A DNA stretch of 64,000 nucleotides from Prevotellaceae bacterium (GCA_020636675.1 JACJXK010000011.1:13259-77258); one strand, 5' to 3'. Positions 16,143-25,875 are shown, numbered from the stretch's first letter. The notes: generated by a model not told the origin, from the sequence alone. Numbers and translations are program-made.

Positions 16143-18608
16143 TTACGGCAAGACATCCGCATCTATTTTATAATATGTTTCGCCATTAAACACCAATTTA
16201 TTGGCAACCACAACCGACGACTCCAAATCCTTCCCTTTTTCCAAAAAATACTCCTGCAACTCATCCAACTGTCTGTCCGTCAATACATCTTTATCATCCA
16301 AATCACGCACACGGAGCGAACGTAACGTGTTATTGAACGACGGAAGTGTAAATACTAGCTGTTGCGCCTGCGACAAAGTGAAGCTTCTAATCTCCCTTTT
16401 CCTCCTCGGATATACCTTTTCATCCCGAGTCCATTGCAAATACGCTTTTCTCATAGACCGCCTCGCCTGCGATGTGTTCCGGTATTCCCTAATTTGCAGA
16501 GAATCGGCAGACAAAGAATATCCCTTGTCAAAGAACATATCCGGGCAGGATTTGTTCCTATTCTTCTTACCTCCTCCTCTTGCCGAATATTTATAATCGA
16601 CACGGACTGAGGTCAAATCTCTTAGAAACCCCCGTATCCGTGACAATTCAGACTCTGTCAGAAACAACACATACCTCCCCTGCTTCAGATCCCGGATAGA
16701 CGTTTTCAGGGAAATGGGGTAATTCGTCGTCGGACGAAGCGAGGCCATCGGCTGAAGCGCCAAAGGCTTCACCGCATACGTTTCAGAAACACCACCAAGC
16801 CTCAACCACATAGGATTCAGAGAGGTACGTCCCACACCGGAGTTTTTAAACGCAGAACGTATATGAGATAGCACATCCTCATTGTCAGACTCCACCTCTC
16901 TGACAATGGAGTCGGTAACAGACAGGAGCAAATCGGGCGACAGATTTTCTTTTTTCTTCGGAAAGATAATCCAACCTTGTGTCATGCTATTCTTAGGGAA
17001 ATCCAAAGCATAGACATTTTCGGAATACTCCTTATATTGATTGACCGGACGCAACTGCTCTGAATGGACCAACAGCCGTTTCTTCTTCTGAGAGACACGT
17101 GACGCAGAGCGGCTGATCATATCCTCCATCTGCAAAACAAAATTATTGAATGAGTTTCCCTGCTTGGAAACCAACTGACATCCTACTAGGCGACAGTTCG
17201 CATCTACCAGATCATTCACCAGCGAAGCATCCACTTGCTCCCTCACATTTCCATTCTCCCCTATCAACACCACAATATTACTCTCCGACTTATATGGAGA
17301 CAACAGCCGGAGCGCGCGTTTCAATGCCCGCCAGGCATCCTCCCTGAAAACCAACTTTTTTCTACTCTTCGCATCTGCGTAAGTTTCCATCGAGGAGAGC
17401 ACAGAATCTATGTTTGCATTTAATGCGAATTCTCCTCCATCAACTCCGCCGTTTCCGTCAAAGCCAACAACATAACCCATCTTAAACGTACAGCCGGACA
17501 CACTTCCCTTCAGAATGCCATTCAGGCTCTGCAAAGAGGATACTATCTGCTCAAATTTTTCACAGACCATCTTCTGGTCAGAAAAGACAACCATCAAATT
17601 GACTTTTTGAAGATTACTGCAGAAATCATCATACTGCCCCCTCGTAATGGGTTCGTCGGATAGGCTATACACCAGATTGCGACTATCATCCATCATTCTA
17701 ACCGGAAGTGTGGTTTTGATAACGGCATTGTCGTCTCCTTCATTTTTTATGGAATAGACAGGAGAAATGCCCTCTAAATCAGGAAGTAGATAACTGGAAT
17801 AGAGTTGCATTACCGTTTCCTTCTGAAGAGAGAAGTCCTGCTGCCCTTTCGAAGAAAACGAAAAATCAAGAATTGGCATTTCCGAAAAATCAGCATACAA
17901 CAACTCACCGAGAGGCATGACCAGAGACGACGACACCCAACCGGCCACCATCGTTTTAGCCCCGTCTGGAGTCGTCTCTTCTTTTCCCACCAAAAGACTC
18001 TTAGTCTTATCCACACTTCTCTTGGCCAAAAAGATAGGCTTCTGAAACGGGACCTTTCCTATCGGGTTCAACAACTCAGGCTCCTGAAATATAACGACAG
18101 AGTCGGCAGAAAAGAAATCTTTGGTGCGGGAGAATGGCGTTGTATCCCGAACCATGGTGATCATTTTTATGGAAGCACCTGTCGCCACATCCGTTGTGGC
18201 ATGGGCCGAGAGCAACAAATTATCCTTATGCATCCATCCAAAATATTCCGCCATGTCACGATTCTTCCACTTCCCGTTTTCCAAAATGCCAGAATCATAT
18301 TTCACCAAACGAAGATAATTACCTTTTTCTCCAATAACGACAAACGGATCCATAAAAGAAGCTACCTTCATCTGCACTTTTCCGCCTGGATTATAATAAG
18401 TTGAATTTCCGTCCCTATCAGAATAGACAATCCACGGCCCTCTACCTCCAACCGACTTTGGCACAGAAACATCTCCGCAACAATAGTTCTTAGTGTATTC
18501 TTCAGGCGTTTTCCTGACCTTCGTGAAAAGATTCACTGGCGAACAAGCATAGAACAAAAACGTAGTAACGCAAAAAAACAAAGCATTTCTCTTCCTTTTA
18601 AACCTCAT
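16143..18608 (-). CDS. tssR: T6SS protein TssR
   Basis: An 821-residue periplasmic component of the Bacteroidota T6SS membrane complex. The signal ends in FLFYACSPVN, a lipobox-like cysteine at about residue 22. An SH3-like region follows (about 60-135, with WIVYSDRDGNSTYYNPGG and GWMHKDNLLLS). The middle (about 330-490) looks like a von Willebrand A fold: VNLMVVFSDQKMV, DSVLSSMETYADA and NIVVLIGENGNVREQ, but without the metal-binding DxSxS. The C-terminus is charged and helical. The start overlaps the tssP stop by ATGA. Identification rests on size, position and domain order; the VWA call is my inference. Confidence 0.85.
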   Translation of the reverse strand: MRFKRKRNALFFCVTTFLFYACSPVNLFTKVRKTPEEYTKNYCCGDVSVPKSVGGRGPWIVYSDRDGNSTYYNPGGKVQMKVASFMDPFVVIGEKGNYLRLVKYDSGILENGKWKNRDMAEYFGWMHKDNLLLSAHATTDVATGASIKMITMVRDTTPFSRTKDFFSADSVVIFQEPELLNPIGKVPFQKPIFLAKRSVDKTKSLLVGKEETTPDGAKTMVAGWVSSSLVMPLGELLYADFSEMPILDFSFSSKGQQDFSLQKETVMQLYSSYLLPDLEGISPVYSIKNEGDDNAVIKTTLPVRMMDDSRNLVYSLSDEPITRGQYDDFCSNLQKVNLMVVFSDQKMVCEKFEQIVSSLQSLNGILKGSVSGCTFKMGYVVGFDGNGGVDGGEFALNANIDSVLSSMETYADAKSRKKLVFREDAWRALKRALRLLSPYKSESNIVVLIGENGNVREQVDASLVNDLVDANCRLVGCQLVSKQGNSFNNFVLQMEDMISRSASRVSQKKKRLLVHSEQLRPVNQYKEYSENVYALDFPKNSMTQGWIIFPKKKENLSPDLLLSVTDSIVREVESDNEDVLSHIRSAFKNSGVGRTSLNPMWLRLGGVSETYAVKPLALQPMASLRPTTNYPISLKTSIRDLKQGRYVLFLTESELSRIRGFLRDLTSVRVDYKYSARGGGKKNRNKSCPDMFFDKGYSLSADSLQIREYRNTSQARRSMRKAYLQWTRDEKVYPRRKREIRSFTLSQAQQLVFTLPSFNNTLRSLRVRDLDDKDVLTDRQLDELQEYFLEKGKDLESSVVVANKLVFNGETYYKIDADVLP

Positions 18609-19498
18609 GGCTTCTCCTTTATCGAATTCTGATTAATTAATAATTTCCTCACACAACTGGCATTCTTGTCCGTCTCCACCACAACCTCATTGATCGTCGT
18701 AGAATATTGTCTGCCTACAATCTTCAGCCCATAGCAATAAGAATAGAAATCGTTCTCCTTATCACTATTGACCAATACCATCACATTGGGATTGTCATGA
18801 AGGTATTTCTTCAGTATGTAGTTGTAATTGGCGTTGAACGAACCTTTGTCCACTATGTTTTGCAGATGTTCCTGAATATCTACGGCAATCAGCGTCATGA
18901 CGTCAGACGAATCGCTCTCCGTATATTCAGGAAGAACTTCCACCTGATGGACTACAGGATATTTTGTGGTCTCCGTACTGAGACGGATTTCATAACAGCC
19001 AGGCTGCGAATACGCATAAATCGGATTGCGGTCCTGTGAATCGACGTCGCCACTCTCGCCAAACTCCCATCTCCAGTCCTTCGAATCGCCATCGGCCATG
19101 AAAATAACCCGTTCATTTTGCAACACCCGCTTCGGCGCAATAATACGGATAGGCCTTCGCCCAGGAGTCATCCTCCGTTCTCGCACCTTCACGACAAAAA
19201 ACTTCTCCATGCAATTGTCTACCGTAAGACGTATCTGATATTTTCCAACTTCAGGGAAGACATACCTTCCTCTCTTTTCTTGGGAGAAATCGCCATTGCC
19301 AAATTCCCAAACGACCTTATAGGTTTTGTATGTGCTATCAACAAAAAAGATAGGCTTCCCCAACTCTATCTCCGAAGCAGAGACTTCGGCATGAATTTCA
19401 CGTCCAGAAGCCAATTTCCGAACCGACCATGCCAGCAGAAGAAATATCGTCAAAATAGAAAAGACAAGCACCTTACCTCGCGAAAAAACACTCTTCAT
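18605..19498 (-). CDS. tssP: T6SS protein TssP with tandem PKD-like domains
   Basis: A 297-residue protein with one N-terminal membrane helix (about 9-27, VLVFSILTIFLLLAWSV) and two PKD-like beta-sandwich domains in the periplasm: VVWEFGNGDFSQEKRGRYVF...GKYQIRLTV and DWRWEFGESGDVDSQDRNPIY...GCYEIRLS. WEFGxxG is the PKD signature. The C-terminal 100 residues include VMTLIAVDIQEHLQNIVDKG. PKD-bearing single-pass TssP is specific to the Bacteroidota T6SS. It lies 4 bp after tssO and overlaps tssR. Confidence 0.88.
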   Translation of the reverse strand: MKSVFSRGKVLVFSILTIFLLLAWSVRKLASGREIHAEVSASEIELGKPIFFVDSTYKTYKVVWEFGNGDFSQEKRGRYVFPEVGKYQIRLTVDNCMEKFFVVKVRERRMTPGRRPIRIIAPKRVLQNERVIFMADGDSKDWRWEFGESGDVDSQDRNPIYAYSQPGCYEIRLSTETTKYPVVHQVEVLPEYTESDSSDVMTLIAVDIQEHLQNIVDKGSFNANYNYILKKYLHDNPNVMVLVNSDKENDFYSYCYGLKIVGRQYSTTINEVVVETDKNASCVRKLLINQNSIKEKP

Positions 19499-19502
19499 AA
19501 AG

Positions 19503-20012
19503 TCACTGCATTAAATCAATCTTCTTTTTATCCATACTATTACGACATCGGTCCAAATCGGAATTGAACTTCTCTATGTTTTTCTGTGTTGTCCAAAGTC
19601 TCTCCTTATCAAACACCCGCAACTCATAAAACATAGCCAAATGGTCGAAAATACGATAACGTTCGTCCCATTTATTTTGGACATGGACGTTTCGAATCTC
19701 GCCAAGAAGAAAATTAATTTCCCGTTTCTCATACGAAGCGCTCAGACTTGGATCTATTTTTGCCACTCTGGACTCCACGGACGAAATCTTCTCCATCCAA
19801 GCAGACTGCACCCGTTCAAAACTACGTATTCTGGACATCCGCTCCAAAGCCTCCTGTTTGCCTCCCAAACATCTATAGTCCGGATTGGAGAAGAACAACA
19901 CGAAGCCACACGATGTCGAAGCCAACACAAAAAGAATCAGCACATAAAAGAACGCGATAGTGCGCTCTCTGGGATTCAATGAATCCAAACTCTCTTTCTC
20001 TTTCATATTCAT
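19503..20012 (-). CDS. tssO: T6SS protein TssO
   Basis: A 169-residue single-pass membrane protein: a short cytoplasmic N-terminus with SLNPRERTIAFFYVLIL, a helix (about 20-42), then a long helical periplasmic part with coiled-coil pattern. The LNxxER start before the helix is typical of TssO. ATG at 20012 overlaps the stop of the preceding gene (ATGA), so translation is coupled. It should join TssN and TssP in the trans-envelope complex that replaces TssJLM in this phylum. Confidence 0.8.
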   Translation of the reverse strand: MNMKEKESLDSLNPRERTIAFFYVLILFVLASTSCGFVLFFSNPDYRCLGGKQEALERMSRIRSFERVQSAWMEKISSVESRVAKIDPSLSASYEKREINFLLGEIRNVHVQNKWDERYRIFDHLAMFYELRVFDKERLWTTQKNIEKFNSDLDRCRNSMDKKKIDLMQ

Positions 20013-20518
20013 TTGTTTTTTCCATAACTAAGTCGCCCCACACGAACCCGGCGCGTTATATTACGGCTCTCCTCATTACACCTGATCAAATCCTCTTTAG
20101 CCGTCGCCTCCACTTTCTTCAATGCCGATATGGAATCGCGGACACGAAGAAAATCATCCATTTGCAAAAGCAAATGCCTATACAGCACAGCATCCCTTTC
20201 GCCCAAAGTCTGCACCCTATTGGACACATTCATCTTTTTTGTCACAATAGAATGCATTAGAAAATCAGGATTCACATTTTCCGACAAGTCGAATGTCCGA
20301 TATAATCCGAAAATATCCGAAAAATCCTCACTAATGGCGATCTGCGCCGCATAGATTTCCTCACTATCGCCGGTTCTCTCCTTTATTGCGGAGACTTCGG
20401 CAGAAGAGACCTTCATGAACGAAAAGACACACAACTGCGACACAGCCACCAAAGCCACCATGTAAAAGGCAAACTTGATATGCGAACGCATCACCTCCTT
20501 ATTATTTAACGCCTTCAT
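20009..20518 (-). CDS. Second TssO-like membrane protein (possibly in place of TssQ)
   Basis: Also 169 residues, with the same plan as the next gene: MKALNNKEVMRSHIKFAFYM, a membrane helix at about 16-36, and a helical periplasmic part ending in RVGRLSYGKNK. The ALNxKE start and equal length suggest it is a diverged tssO paralogue. Described systems of this type have one TssO and a lipoprotein TssQ; there is no lipobox here, so it is not a normal TssQ. It may fill that position. It lies 11 bp after tssG. Confidence 0.65.
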   Translation of the reverse strand: MKALNNKEVMRSHIKFAFYMVALVAVSQLCVFSFMKVSSAEVSAIKERTGDSEEIYAAQIAISEDFSDIFGLYRTFDLSENVNPDFLMHSIVTKKMNVSNRVQTLGERDAVLYRHLLLQMDDFLRVRDSISALKKVEATAKEDLIRCNEESRNITRRVRVGRLSYGKNK

Positions 20519-20529
20519 CTTCTTCTTTT

Positions 20530-21513
20530 TTATGATAATACCGTTGTAAATCCTAGAATAGGGACGATTCCATCTCCTTCAAAAAGGAGAAACCCTGCCG
20601 CGTCCTGAGCTGCGTTTATATGGACCTGCAACTCTGCATCGGCAGGAAGGAAGAGATCTATGATACAAAGTAACTGCTTATACGCCAAACTGTCAGGCAG
20701 AAACAAGTCTTTATACGCTCTATTCAAACCGGTTATATCTACCTTCACCACCGGAAACGAATCCGTAACGCCACCGCCCATGGTGGCAGACATACCCAGC
20801 CGTCCATAACCCAAACTCCACATTTCCTCCTCACGAATAGTTAACTGCTCCTGACACAAAGATATGGAGACCTCGCAGTCAAGACATACGGACAACACCT
20901 CCGCTATCTGATCGGGAGTCGTCAGCCGATAACTTTGAGACAGGAAATGGACTACAAACAAAGCCTTATCCAATTCCATATCTTTCAGAAAAGGCCAATG
21001 GGAATCCAGTAGCCGGACAAACTCACCATGTTTGTCTCTTTTCTCCAAACGCCACTCGTACAGATGAGCTACGATGAGCATCCTATCCATCATCATCTCA
21101 AAAGGCCGGAAAAAGAACCTAGCATTGAAGCTCTCCTGTTTTCCTCTTTTCATGGCATCCAGAACTGCCCGCCTACCTTTCTTACCCTCCGGCATCTGAT
21201 TGTAATGAAACAATCCCTCCGGCAAAGACTCATAAAGGTCCCGTTTGATGACATAAAAATTCAGATAGTCTACAAACTCATCATGCGAATATTCACGGGC
21301 AATCTTAGAGATGGCTTTACCTCCCGTCCTTTTACCCATACGGACAATACGCACCTCATCTGCCGGAGTCCCGCTTTCCACCAGACCAGCAGCCAGCAGT
21401 TCCGCCTTATAGTCTGTCGACAGCGTATTGCCAAGGGGTAAGTCCTTGCGTCGTTTCTTCTCCATACTCAGAATCTGTTTTGCATTTCCTACCATTTTTT
21501 CACTTGCATTCAT
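20530..21513 (-). CDS. tssG: T6SS baseplate protein TssG
   Basis: A 327-residue protein in the place of TssG. The region FYVIKRDLYESLPEGLFHYN matches the TssG N-terminal block, with ARFFFRPFEMMMDRMLI following, and the C-terminus is a jelly-roll-like part (LQVHINAAQDAAGFLLFEG). TssG with TssF forms the wedge of the baseplate. Similarity to proteobacterial TssG is low, as usual for this phylum. It lies 74 bp downstream of tssK. Confidence 0.8.
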   Translation of the reverse strand: MNASEKMVGNAKQILSMEKKRRKDLPLGNTLSTDYKAELLAAGLVESGTPADEVRIVRMGKRTGGKAISKIAREYSHDEFVDYLNFYVIKRDLYESLPEGLFHYNQMPEGKKGRRAVLDAMKRGKQESFNARFFFRPFEMMMDRMLIVAHLYEWRLEKRDKHGEFVRLLDSHWPFLKDMELDKALFVVHFLSQSYRLTTPDQIAEVLSVCLDCEVSISLCQEQLTIREEEMWSLGYGRLGMSATMGGGVTDSFPVVKVDITGLNRAYKDLFLPDSLAYKQLLCIIDLFLPADAELQVHINAAQDAAGFLLFEGDGIVPILGFTTVLS

Positions 21514-21587
21514 TTAGTCAGACTTCCCGTAGTAGAACGAGAATAGCCGCCATCAAAATTTTGGCGACAAATTATTCAATACACCTC

Positions 21588-22724
21588 TCAATCCACCACC
21601 AACCAACCAGTACCTTTTGACGATGCGCCATCGGAATGTCGCTCCGACACCGAGATGACAATACTCTCTTTATGCTGACCGATATAGTCCAAATGACTCA
21701 AGTTCACGAAGAGCTCTTCCAACGTGCGGATAACACCATCCACCACCAGCATAGACGAGCGGATGCGGTTATGATTATAGGGTTTATCCACAGCCTCCTC
21801 CATCATATGTTCGAACGAAGAGGGCGAGATTCCGTTCCATTCGTAGAAATATTTCAACATCTCCTCCTTCTCTCTCTTTGGCAGGAAACCCAGACCTACC
21901 ATCACCGAGTTAGCAAGAGAGGTCAGAATCTCCACCGCCTGATACGGAGACAAAGTATAGGCACAGTTGCGCCACCTGAAATAAAGGGATCCCAAACTCC
22001 GCATCAACTCTTTGCTTAATAACAACACGCTATCCATGACCGAAGATCTGTCTGATTGCCCCATAGCCTTCTCTATAACCAGACGAACGGAATTCTGTAT
22101 CGTGGCAATTTTCTCCGACAGACTATTCACATAACCTCGCAAATCAGGATGCGAAGACATCGTCATGGATGACGGTATATAATTGGCATCCAAAACAAAA
22201 GCGGACTCCTTCTTACGGAGAAGGCCAACCACCACATCAAAAGGACCATATCTATTCACCTCCTTTTTAAGTCTTGCCACCATGTTGAGACGATAAGAGG
22301 GTTCTACGAACGGGTAGCGAGGTGGCGTCTCTTGCAGATTCGGCTCTCCGCTCGGATTCCGATCATACGGGGAGACAGACAAGACCACATCCCAACCCGC
22401 CTCCGGCACCTCCCCTTCCGTCTCGCAAGGGCAACTCACACTCTCGTTCCCGTCGTTCAGGAGAAGCATATACCCGCCAGGAGTCATTCCCCGATACGCA
22501 TCCAAAACCAATAGAGCATGGCTTCCTTTCCCGTTTATTCGCAGACGCATGGACGGTTCTCCTTTCTCCTCCGGCAACAGTCCGTACAGAAACGGAGATT
22601 GTAGCACCGATGTGTTACGAAGCATTCGCTCCAACAAGTAATTTTCCGTCGCCACAAAATGGGAGGATGACACGTTCATGCCCTGCATCCAGTTAACTGG
22701 CAAATATTCCGATTTGTTTTCCAT
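21588..22724 (-). CDS. tssK: T6SS baseplate protein TssK
   Basis: A 378-residue protein that links baseplate to membrane complex. LPVNWMQGMNVSSSHFVATE is the TssK start (the family has 'vxWxxGmxlxpqHF'), followed by LLVLDAYRGMTPGGYMLLL and, near the end, the receptor-binding-like domain with IRSSMLVVDGVIRTLEELF. The ATG at 22724 lies 13 bp after the tssN stop and starts the conserved block; a longer frame would overlap tssN. Confidence 0.9.
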   Translation of the reverse strand: MENKSEYLPVNWMQGMNVSSSHFVATENYLLERMLRNTSVLQSPFLYGLLPEEKGEPSMRLRINGKGSHALLVLDAYRGMTPGGYMLLLNDGNESVSCPCETEGEVPEAGWDVVLSVSPYDRNPSGEPNLQETPPRYPFVEPSYRLNMVARLKKEVNRYGPFDVVVGLLRKKESAFVLDANYIPSSMTMSSHPDLRGYVNSLSEKIATIQNSVRLVIEKAMGQSDRSSVMDSVLLLSKELMRSLGSLYFRWRNCAYTLSPYQAVEILTSLANSVMVGLGFLPKREKEEMLKYFYEWNGISPSSFEHMMEEAVDKPYNHNRIRSSMLVVDGVIRTLEELFVNLSHLDYIGQHKESIVISVSERHSDGASSKGTGWLVVD

Positions 22725-22737
22725 ATCAATTAAGTTT

Positions 22738-23601
22738 TCACATTCCACACTTTCTGACCCGTTTCGCCACAATCAGATTCTGCTCCACAAAGGCATTGTC
22801 CACGAACGACAGGTCGGGATCCATGTATCGGCGGGGTCTAAAAAAAGACGATTTGGTATAAAATATCCACCCATAGGGAGACTCCGAATCATTGATTTCT
22901 ATCCGGTTGCCAGACTTCTTCTGGTTATAATCGGAAACAATCAGGCCAAACCAATCGCCCAAAACCATACTAGGCAACGATTTCGCCTTAATTCTGATAG
23001 GTTTCCCTTCGTCCACAGTTCGGTAGACTTCAATCTCGCAAACCAACAAACCGTCGGCATCTATCGACGATTGAGACACATTGAAAGTATCTGTCGACAG
23101 ATACGTCCGCATCTTATAAATCTCCAACGGGATTTTCAGATAGCTCTCGTATGTTTTCAGGAATAACGGCACCAACAGTAACGCGCAGACCGACGAGCCC
23201 GCCCAAATGCCATACAGGAAATCGTTCGTGAGGTTAAACCAGACGGAGAAAAGAGCCCACGCCATCAGCATCTGAACAAAGAGGAAAAGGAGCAACAGAC
23301 ATAACGATCCCGATTCCAATCTCTTCACATAACGCACCAATAGCCTATGATTGACAAAACCGGCCAAAAGATACAACAGCTGAATAGCCAGAAACGTATA
23401 CGGCATGAACATCACTTGCAGGAAACCAAAAAAACCGGGCAGGGATAGCACAAAGCATGAAACAAGGATAAAAACGATTGCCTTCCTATCGTCCAATAAC
23501 TTGTTTTTCTTAGCAACAAACAAGACCACCGCCGCCAACAAAAAGGCTAACAAAGGAAACAGCAGATAAGTCTTGAAGAGATCAGCAAAAATAAGATTCA
23601 T
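22738..23601 (-). CDS. tssN: T6SS inner-membrane protein TssN
   Basis: A 287-residue protein with five predicted membrane helices (about 8-29, 42-62, 68-86, 98-120, 128-148) followed by a soluble domain of 135 residues with CEIEVYRTVDEGKPIRIKAK and GWIFYTKSSFFRPRRYMDP. This topology defines TssN, the polytopic base of the Bacteroidota T6SS membrane complex. It follows tssF by 1 bp and precedes tssK. Confidence 0.88.
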   Translation of the reverse strand: MNLIFADLFKTYLLFPLLAFLLAAVVLFVAKKNKLLDDRKAIVFILVSCFVLSLPGFFGFLQVMFMPYTFLAIQLLYLLAGFVNHRLLVRYVKRLESGSLCLLLLFLFVQMLMAWALFSVWFNLTNDFLYGIWAGSSVCALLLVPLFLKTYESYLKIPLEIYKMRTYLSTDTFNVSQSSIDADGLLVCEIEVYRTVDEGKPIRIKAKSLPSMVLGDWFGLIVSDYNQKKSGNRIEINDSESPYGWIFYTKSSFFRPRRYMDPDLSFVDNAFVEQNLIVAKRVRKCGM

Positions 23602-23602
23602 A

Positions 23603-25423
23603 TCATTCTATAAATATTCGATAATTAAATGTCATGGGTGAATTTTCACGCAGGCAGTCATACAGATTGTCCGAAATTTGCCTTCGCTGCTTCTCATCCT
23701 CCATCGGAGCGAGAGGTCGCAGATGCACGTCGATAGTCCGCAACAAACCCTCGCCGGGCAAGAGTCCCCGCATCACACCCTTCTCGATGCGGACATCAGA
23801 AATGAGATCGGAGAGTTGAGCCAGACAGAAGTTACGGATGTCATTATTGGTCACAATCCTATTGCGGCATCCCAGAACATACTTAAAGCGAGCTATCCTC
23901 TCACTCTCCGAAGGTGCCGCCGCACCACCCAACGAAGGTGTAACCAGAACAGCAGGATTCATGTCACCAAACAGGGACTCCTGAGGATTCAACGACAGAC
24001 CGATGCGCATACCGTTAGACAATGGTCCTAATGTGGTCCAATAACGTACAAAAAACAAGGACGTGCCTTGAGGAGGCTCCACAAAAAGATAATACGGTTT
24101 TTCCGTATCGGCAATCACTCTTCCCGACATTCCTCCTATCTTGGAAAGCAACCGCTCTATCATGTATGTATTCTCCGTATTATGGGAAAAATCAGAAGAG
24201 GAAAAGATGCTCATTTCTTCTTCCAAAAGATTTTGAAGCCGCAACAGGAAATCTTTCGCATCCCGCTGATCGAAAGATTCACAGCCACCTTGCCGCAAGG
24301 TATAGAAGTTTTCGTCCGCCCTTTCCTTGTAGCCAAAAGTCCGAACATAACGTACTCCATTTTCATCCAACACGTCCAACACATCCAACAAAGACTCGCC
24401 TCCACTTGCCGGAATAGGTATCACCCCAAAATCATTACGCACCGAGTTGGTTATGCTATGCAGCTCCTTATTGACCAAAGGGACAGCATTGGTCAAAATC
24501 TGTATATCTGCCAGAACCGTAGCCGAGAACTGAGGAGGAAATTCAACCTCCAACCAGACAAGGTCCTCCTTACAAACAGTAGAAGGAAGCGTCGAACCCA
24601 CTTTCGTCTCCGGAAAAGGAGAAGCATCCTCTTCCGTAACAGAAATTTCCTCCTCTATCGTGACATAACGTTTACGATAAAAACTCAGAATGTCTTTGCT
24701 TACTCGAACATCATTTTCTTGGGAACGGAAGAAACCCGGCACCCCATCCATCTTTTTATCCTCAACCGCATACAATCCATTGGACACGCGGATGGGCAAC
24801 CCATTAAACCGCCAATCACAATAGGTCAACAAACGAAGATATTCATTGCGATTGTCCACATTCGGGAAATCGACATAAAGAGAGAGATGGCGAAGAACCG
24901 CCTTTTTTGCAGGGATCCGCAACCCGACAAAAACCTTGTTATGATTTTCAGGAGAAGACTCGCCTCTGACCACCAGTTTCTTCTCCATATCAGGCAAAAC
25001 CTCATATACATCGCCACCAACGACGATTGACTTGACAGACATACGGTGTAGCGGTGTGCGGCAAACGGGATAAAAAGAATAACGACGGCTCTCTTTCCTT
25101 CCAAGAAAAGGAGACGTGGAATAGAATCCGGACAAAGGGTCTGTCATAAGACCATCCGTCAACGGATCCAAATATGCGATGGCATGGGCAGGCCGCGCCA
25201 TCGATACAGACTCCGGCAACAAAACCTCGCTCAACCTCCGCATGGTGCGCACCTCAATATCCGCTATATCGTCAGACAGAAGATGAAGCTGCATTGACAA
25301 CGCTTCGACCAACAGTCTGACAAAAGGATCCAGATTCTCCACTTTCTTTATATTCCAAAAATCCAAGGCGGTCCTTATCATCCGGTCCTTTATCTCCTCC
25401 TTACTTTCCCTATATCTGTTCAT
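23603..25423 (-). CDS. tssF: T6SS baseplate protein TssF
   Basis: A 606-residue baseplate wedge protein. The N-terminus has RLLVEALSMQLHLLSDDIAD and EVLLPESVSMARPAHAIAYL, matching the TssF pattern 'PexlxP.PsmaiaqF', and SLFFVRYWTTLGPLSNGMRI is a later conserved block. The tail (PLAPMEDEKQRRQISDNLYD) is typical of wedge subunits related to phage gp6. The ATG at 25423 lies 8 bp after the tssE stop; a TTG two codons earlier would overlap less well. TssF binds TssE, TssG and TssK. Confidence 0.9.
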   Translation of the reverse strand: MNRYRESKEEIKDRMIRTALDFWNIKKVENLDPFVRLLVEALSMQLHLLSDDIADIEVRTMRRLSEVLLPESVSMARPAHAIAYLDPLTDGLMTDPLSGFYSTSPFLGRKESRRYSFYPVCRTPLHRMSVKSIVVGGDVYEVLPDMEKKLVVRGESSPENHNKVFVGLRIPAKKAVLRHLSLYVDFPNVDNRNEYLRLLTYCDWRFNGLPIRVSNGLYAVEDKKMDGVPGFFRSQENDVRVSKDILSFYRKRYVTIEEEISVTEEDASPFPETKVGSTLPSTVCKEDLVWLEVEFPPQFSATVLADIQILTNAVPLVNKELHSITNSVRNDFGVIPIPASGGESLLDVLDVLDENGVRYVRTFGYKERADENFYTLRQGGCESFDQRDAKDFLLRLQNLLEEEMSIFSSSDFSHNTENTYMIERLLSKIGGMSGRVIADTEKPYYLFVEPPQGTSLFFVRYWTTLGPLSNGMRIGLSLNPQESLFGDMNPAVLVTPSLGGAAAPSESERIARFKYVLGCRNRIVTNNDIRNFCLAQLSDLISDVRIEKGVMRGLLPGEGLLRTIDVHLRPLAPMEDEKQRRQISDNLYDCLRENSPMTFNYRIFIE

Positions 25424-25431
25424 TTGCAAGA

Positions 25432-25875
25432 TTAATCTTTAGACAACGGGCCCAAATACAATGTATAATGCAATCGGCAGCGGTCTCCTGTCGAATTCAG
25501 AACGGCATCCACAAAAACATCGACACGTTTTTTTACACTAACATGATTGACCATACCGTTTTCAATTAGCACATCCTCCACCTCCAGGCGGAAACGGCAG
25601 TCGGATATTCGTTTCTCATACAAGCCCACAGCTCGCGCCAAACACTCGGCAAACTTGGTTTTCCAGGCATCCAACGAGACGATCCTCTCGAAATCCATCT
25701 CCCAAATCCCCGTACCATAGGTTCTGTCAAAAACATGTTCGCCGGGATAGGTCATAACCAACAGCTCAATGTGTTGATCCACCGACTCCAACTCCGAACA
25801 TAAATCTACACTTCCGTGAGTTTCATCCAACAAGGCACCAAAATCCAACGGTATCTTATAATATCGTCCTTCCAT
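25432..25875 (-). CDS. tssE: T6SS baseplate protein TssE (gp25-like)
   Basis: A 147-residue homologue of phage T4 gp25. HIELLVMTYPGEHVFDRTYG and GTGIWEMDFERI are the gp25-like core (typical form: l.l.pGEr...peyG.gl), followed by a strand with RFRLEVEDVLIENG. It is the first gene of the T6SS operon, with a TATATTTG element at 26055-26062 upstream. It anchors the sheath to the baseplate. Confidence 0.92.
   Translation of the reverse strand: MEGRYYKIPLDFGALLDETHGSVDLCSELESVDQHIELLVMTYPGEHVFDRTYGTGIWEMDFERIVSLDAWKTKFAECLARAVGLYEKRISDCRFRLEVEDVLIENGMVNHVSVKKRVDVFVDAVLNSTGDRCRLHYTLYLGPLSKD

Noticed and set aside
21540..21580. CATCAAAATTTTGGCGACAA as a further repeat end
   Set aside because: Similarity to the TTACT end is short and lacks the terminal hairpin; it may be chance.
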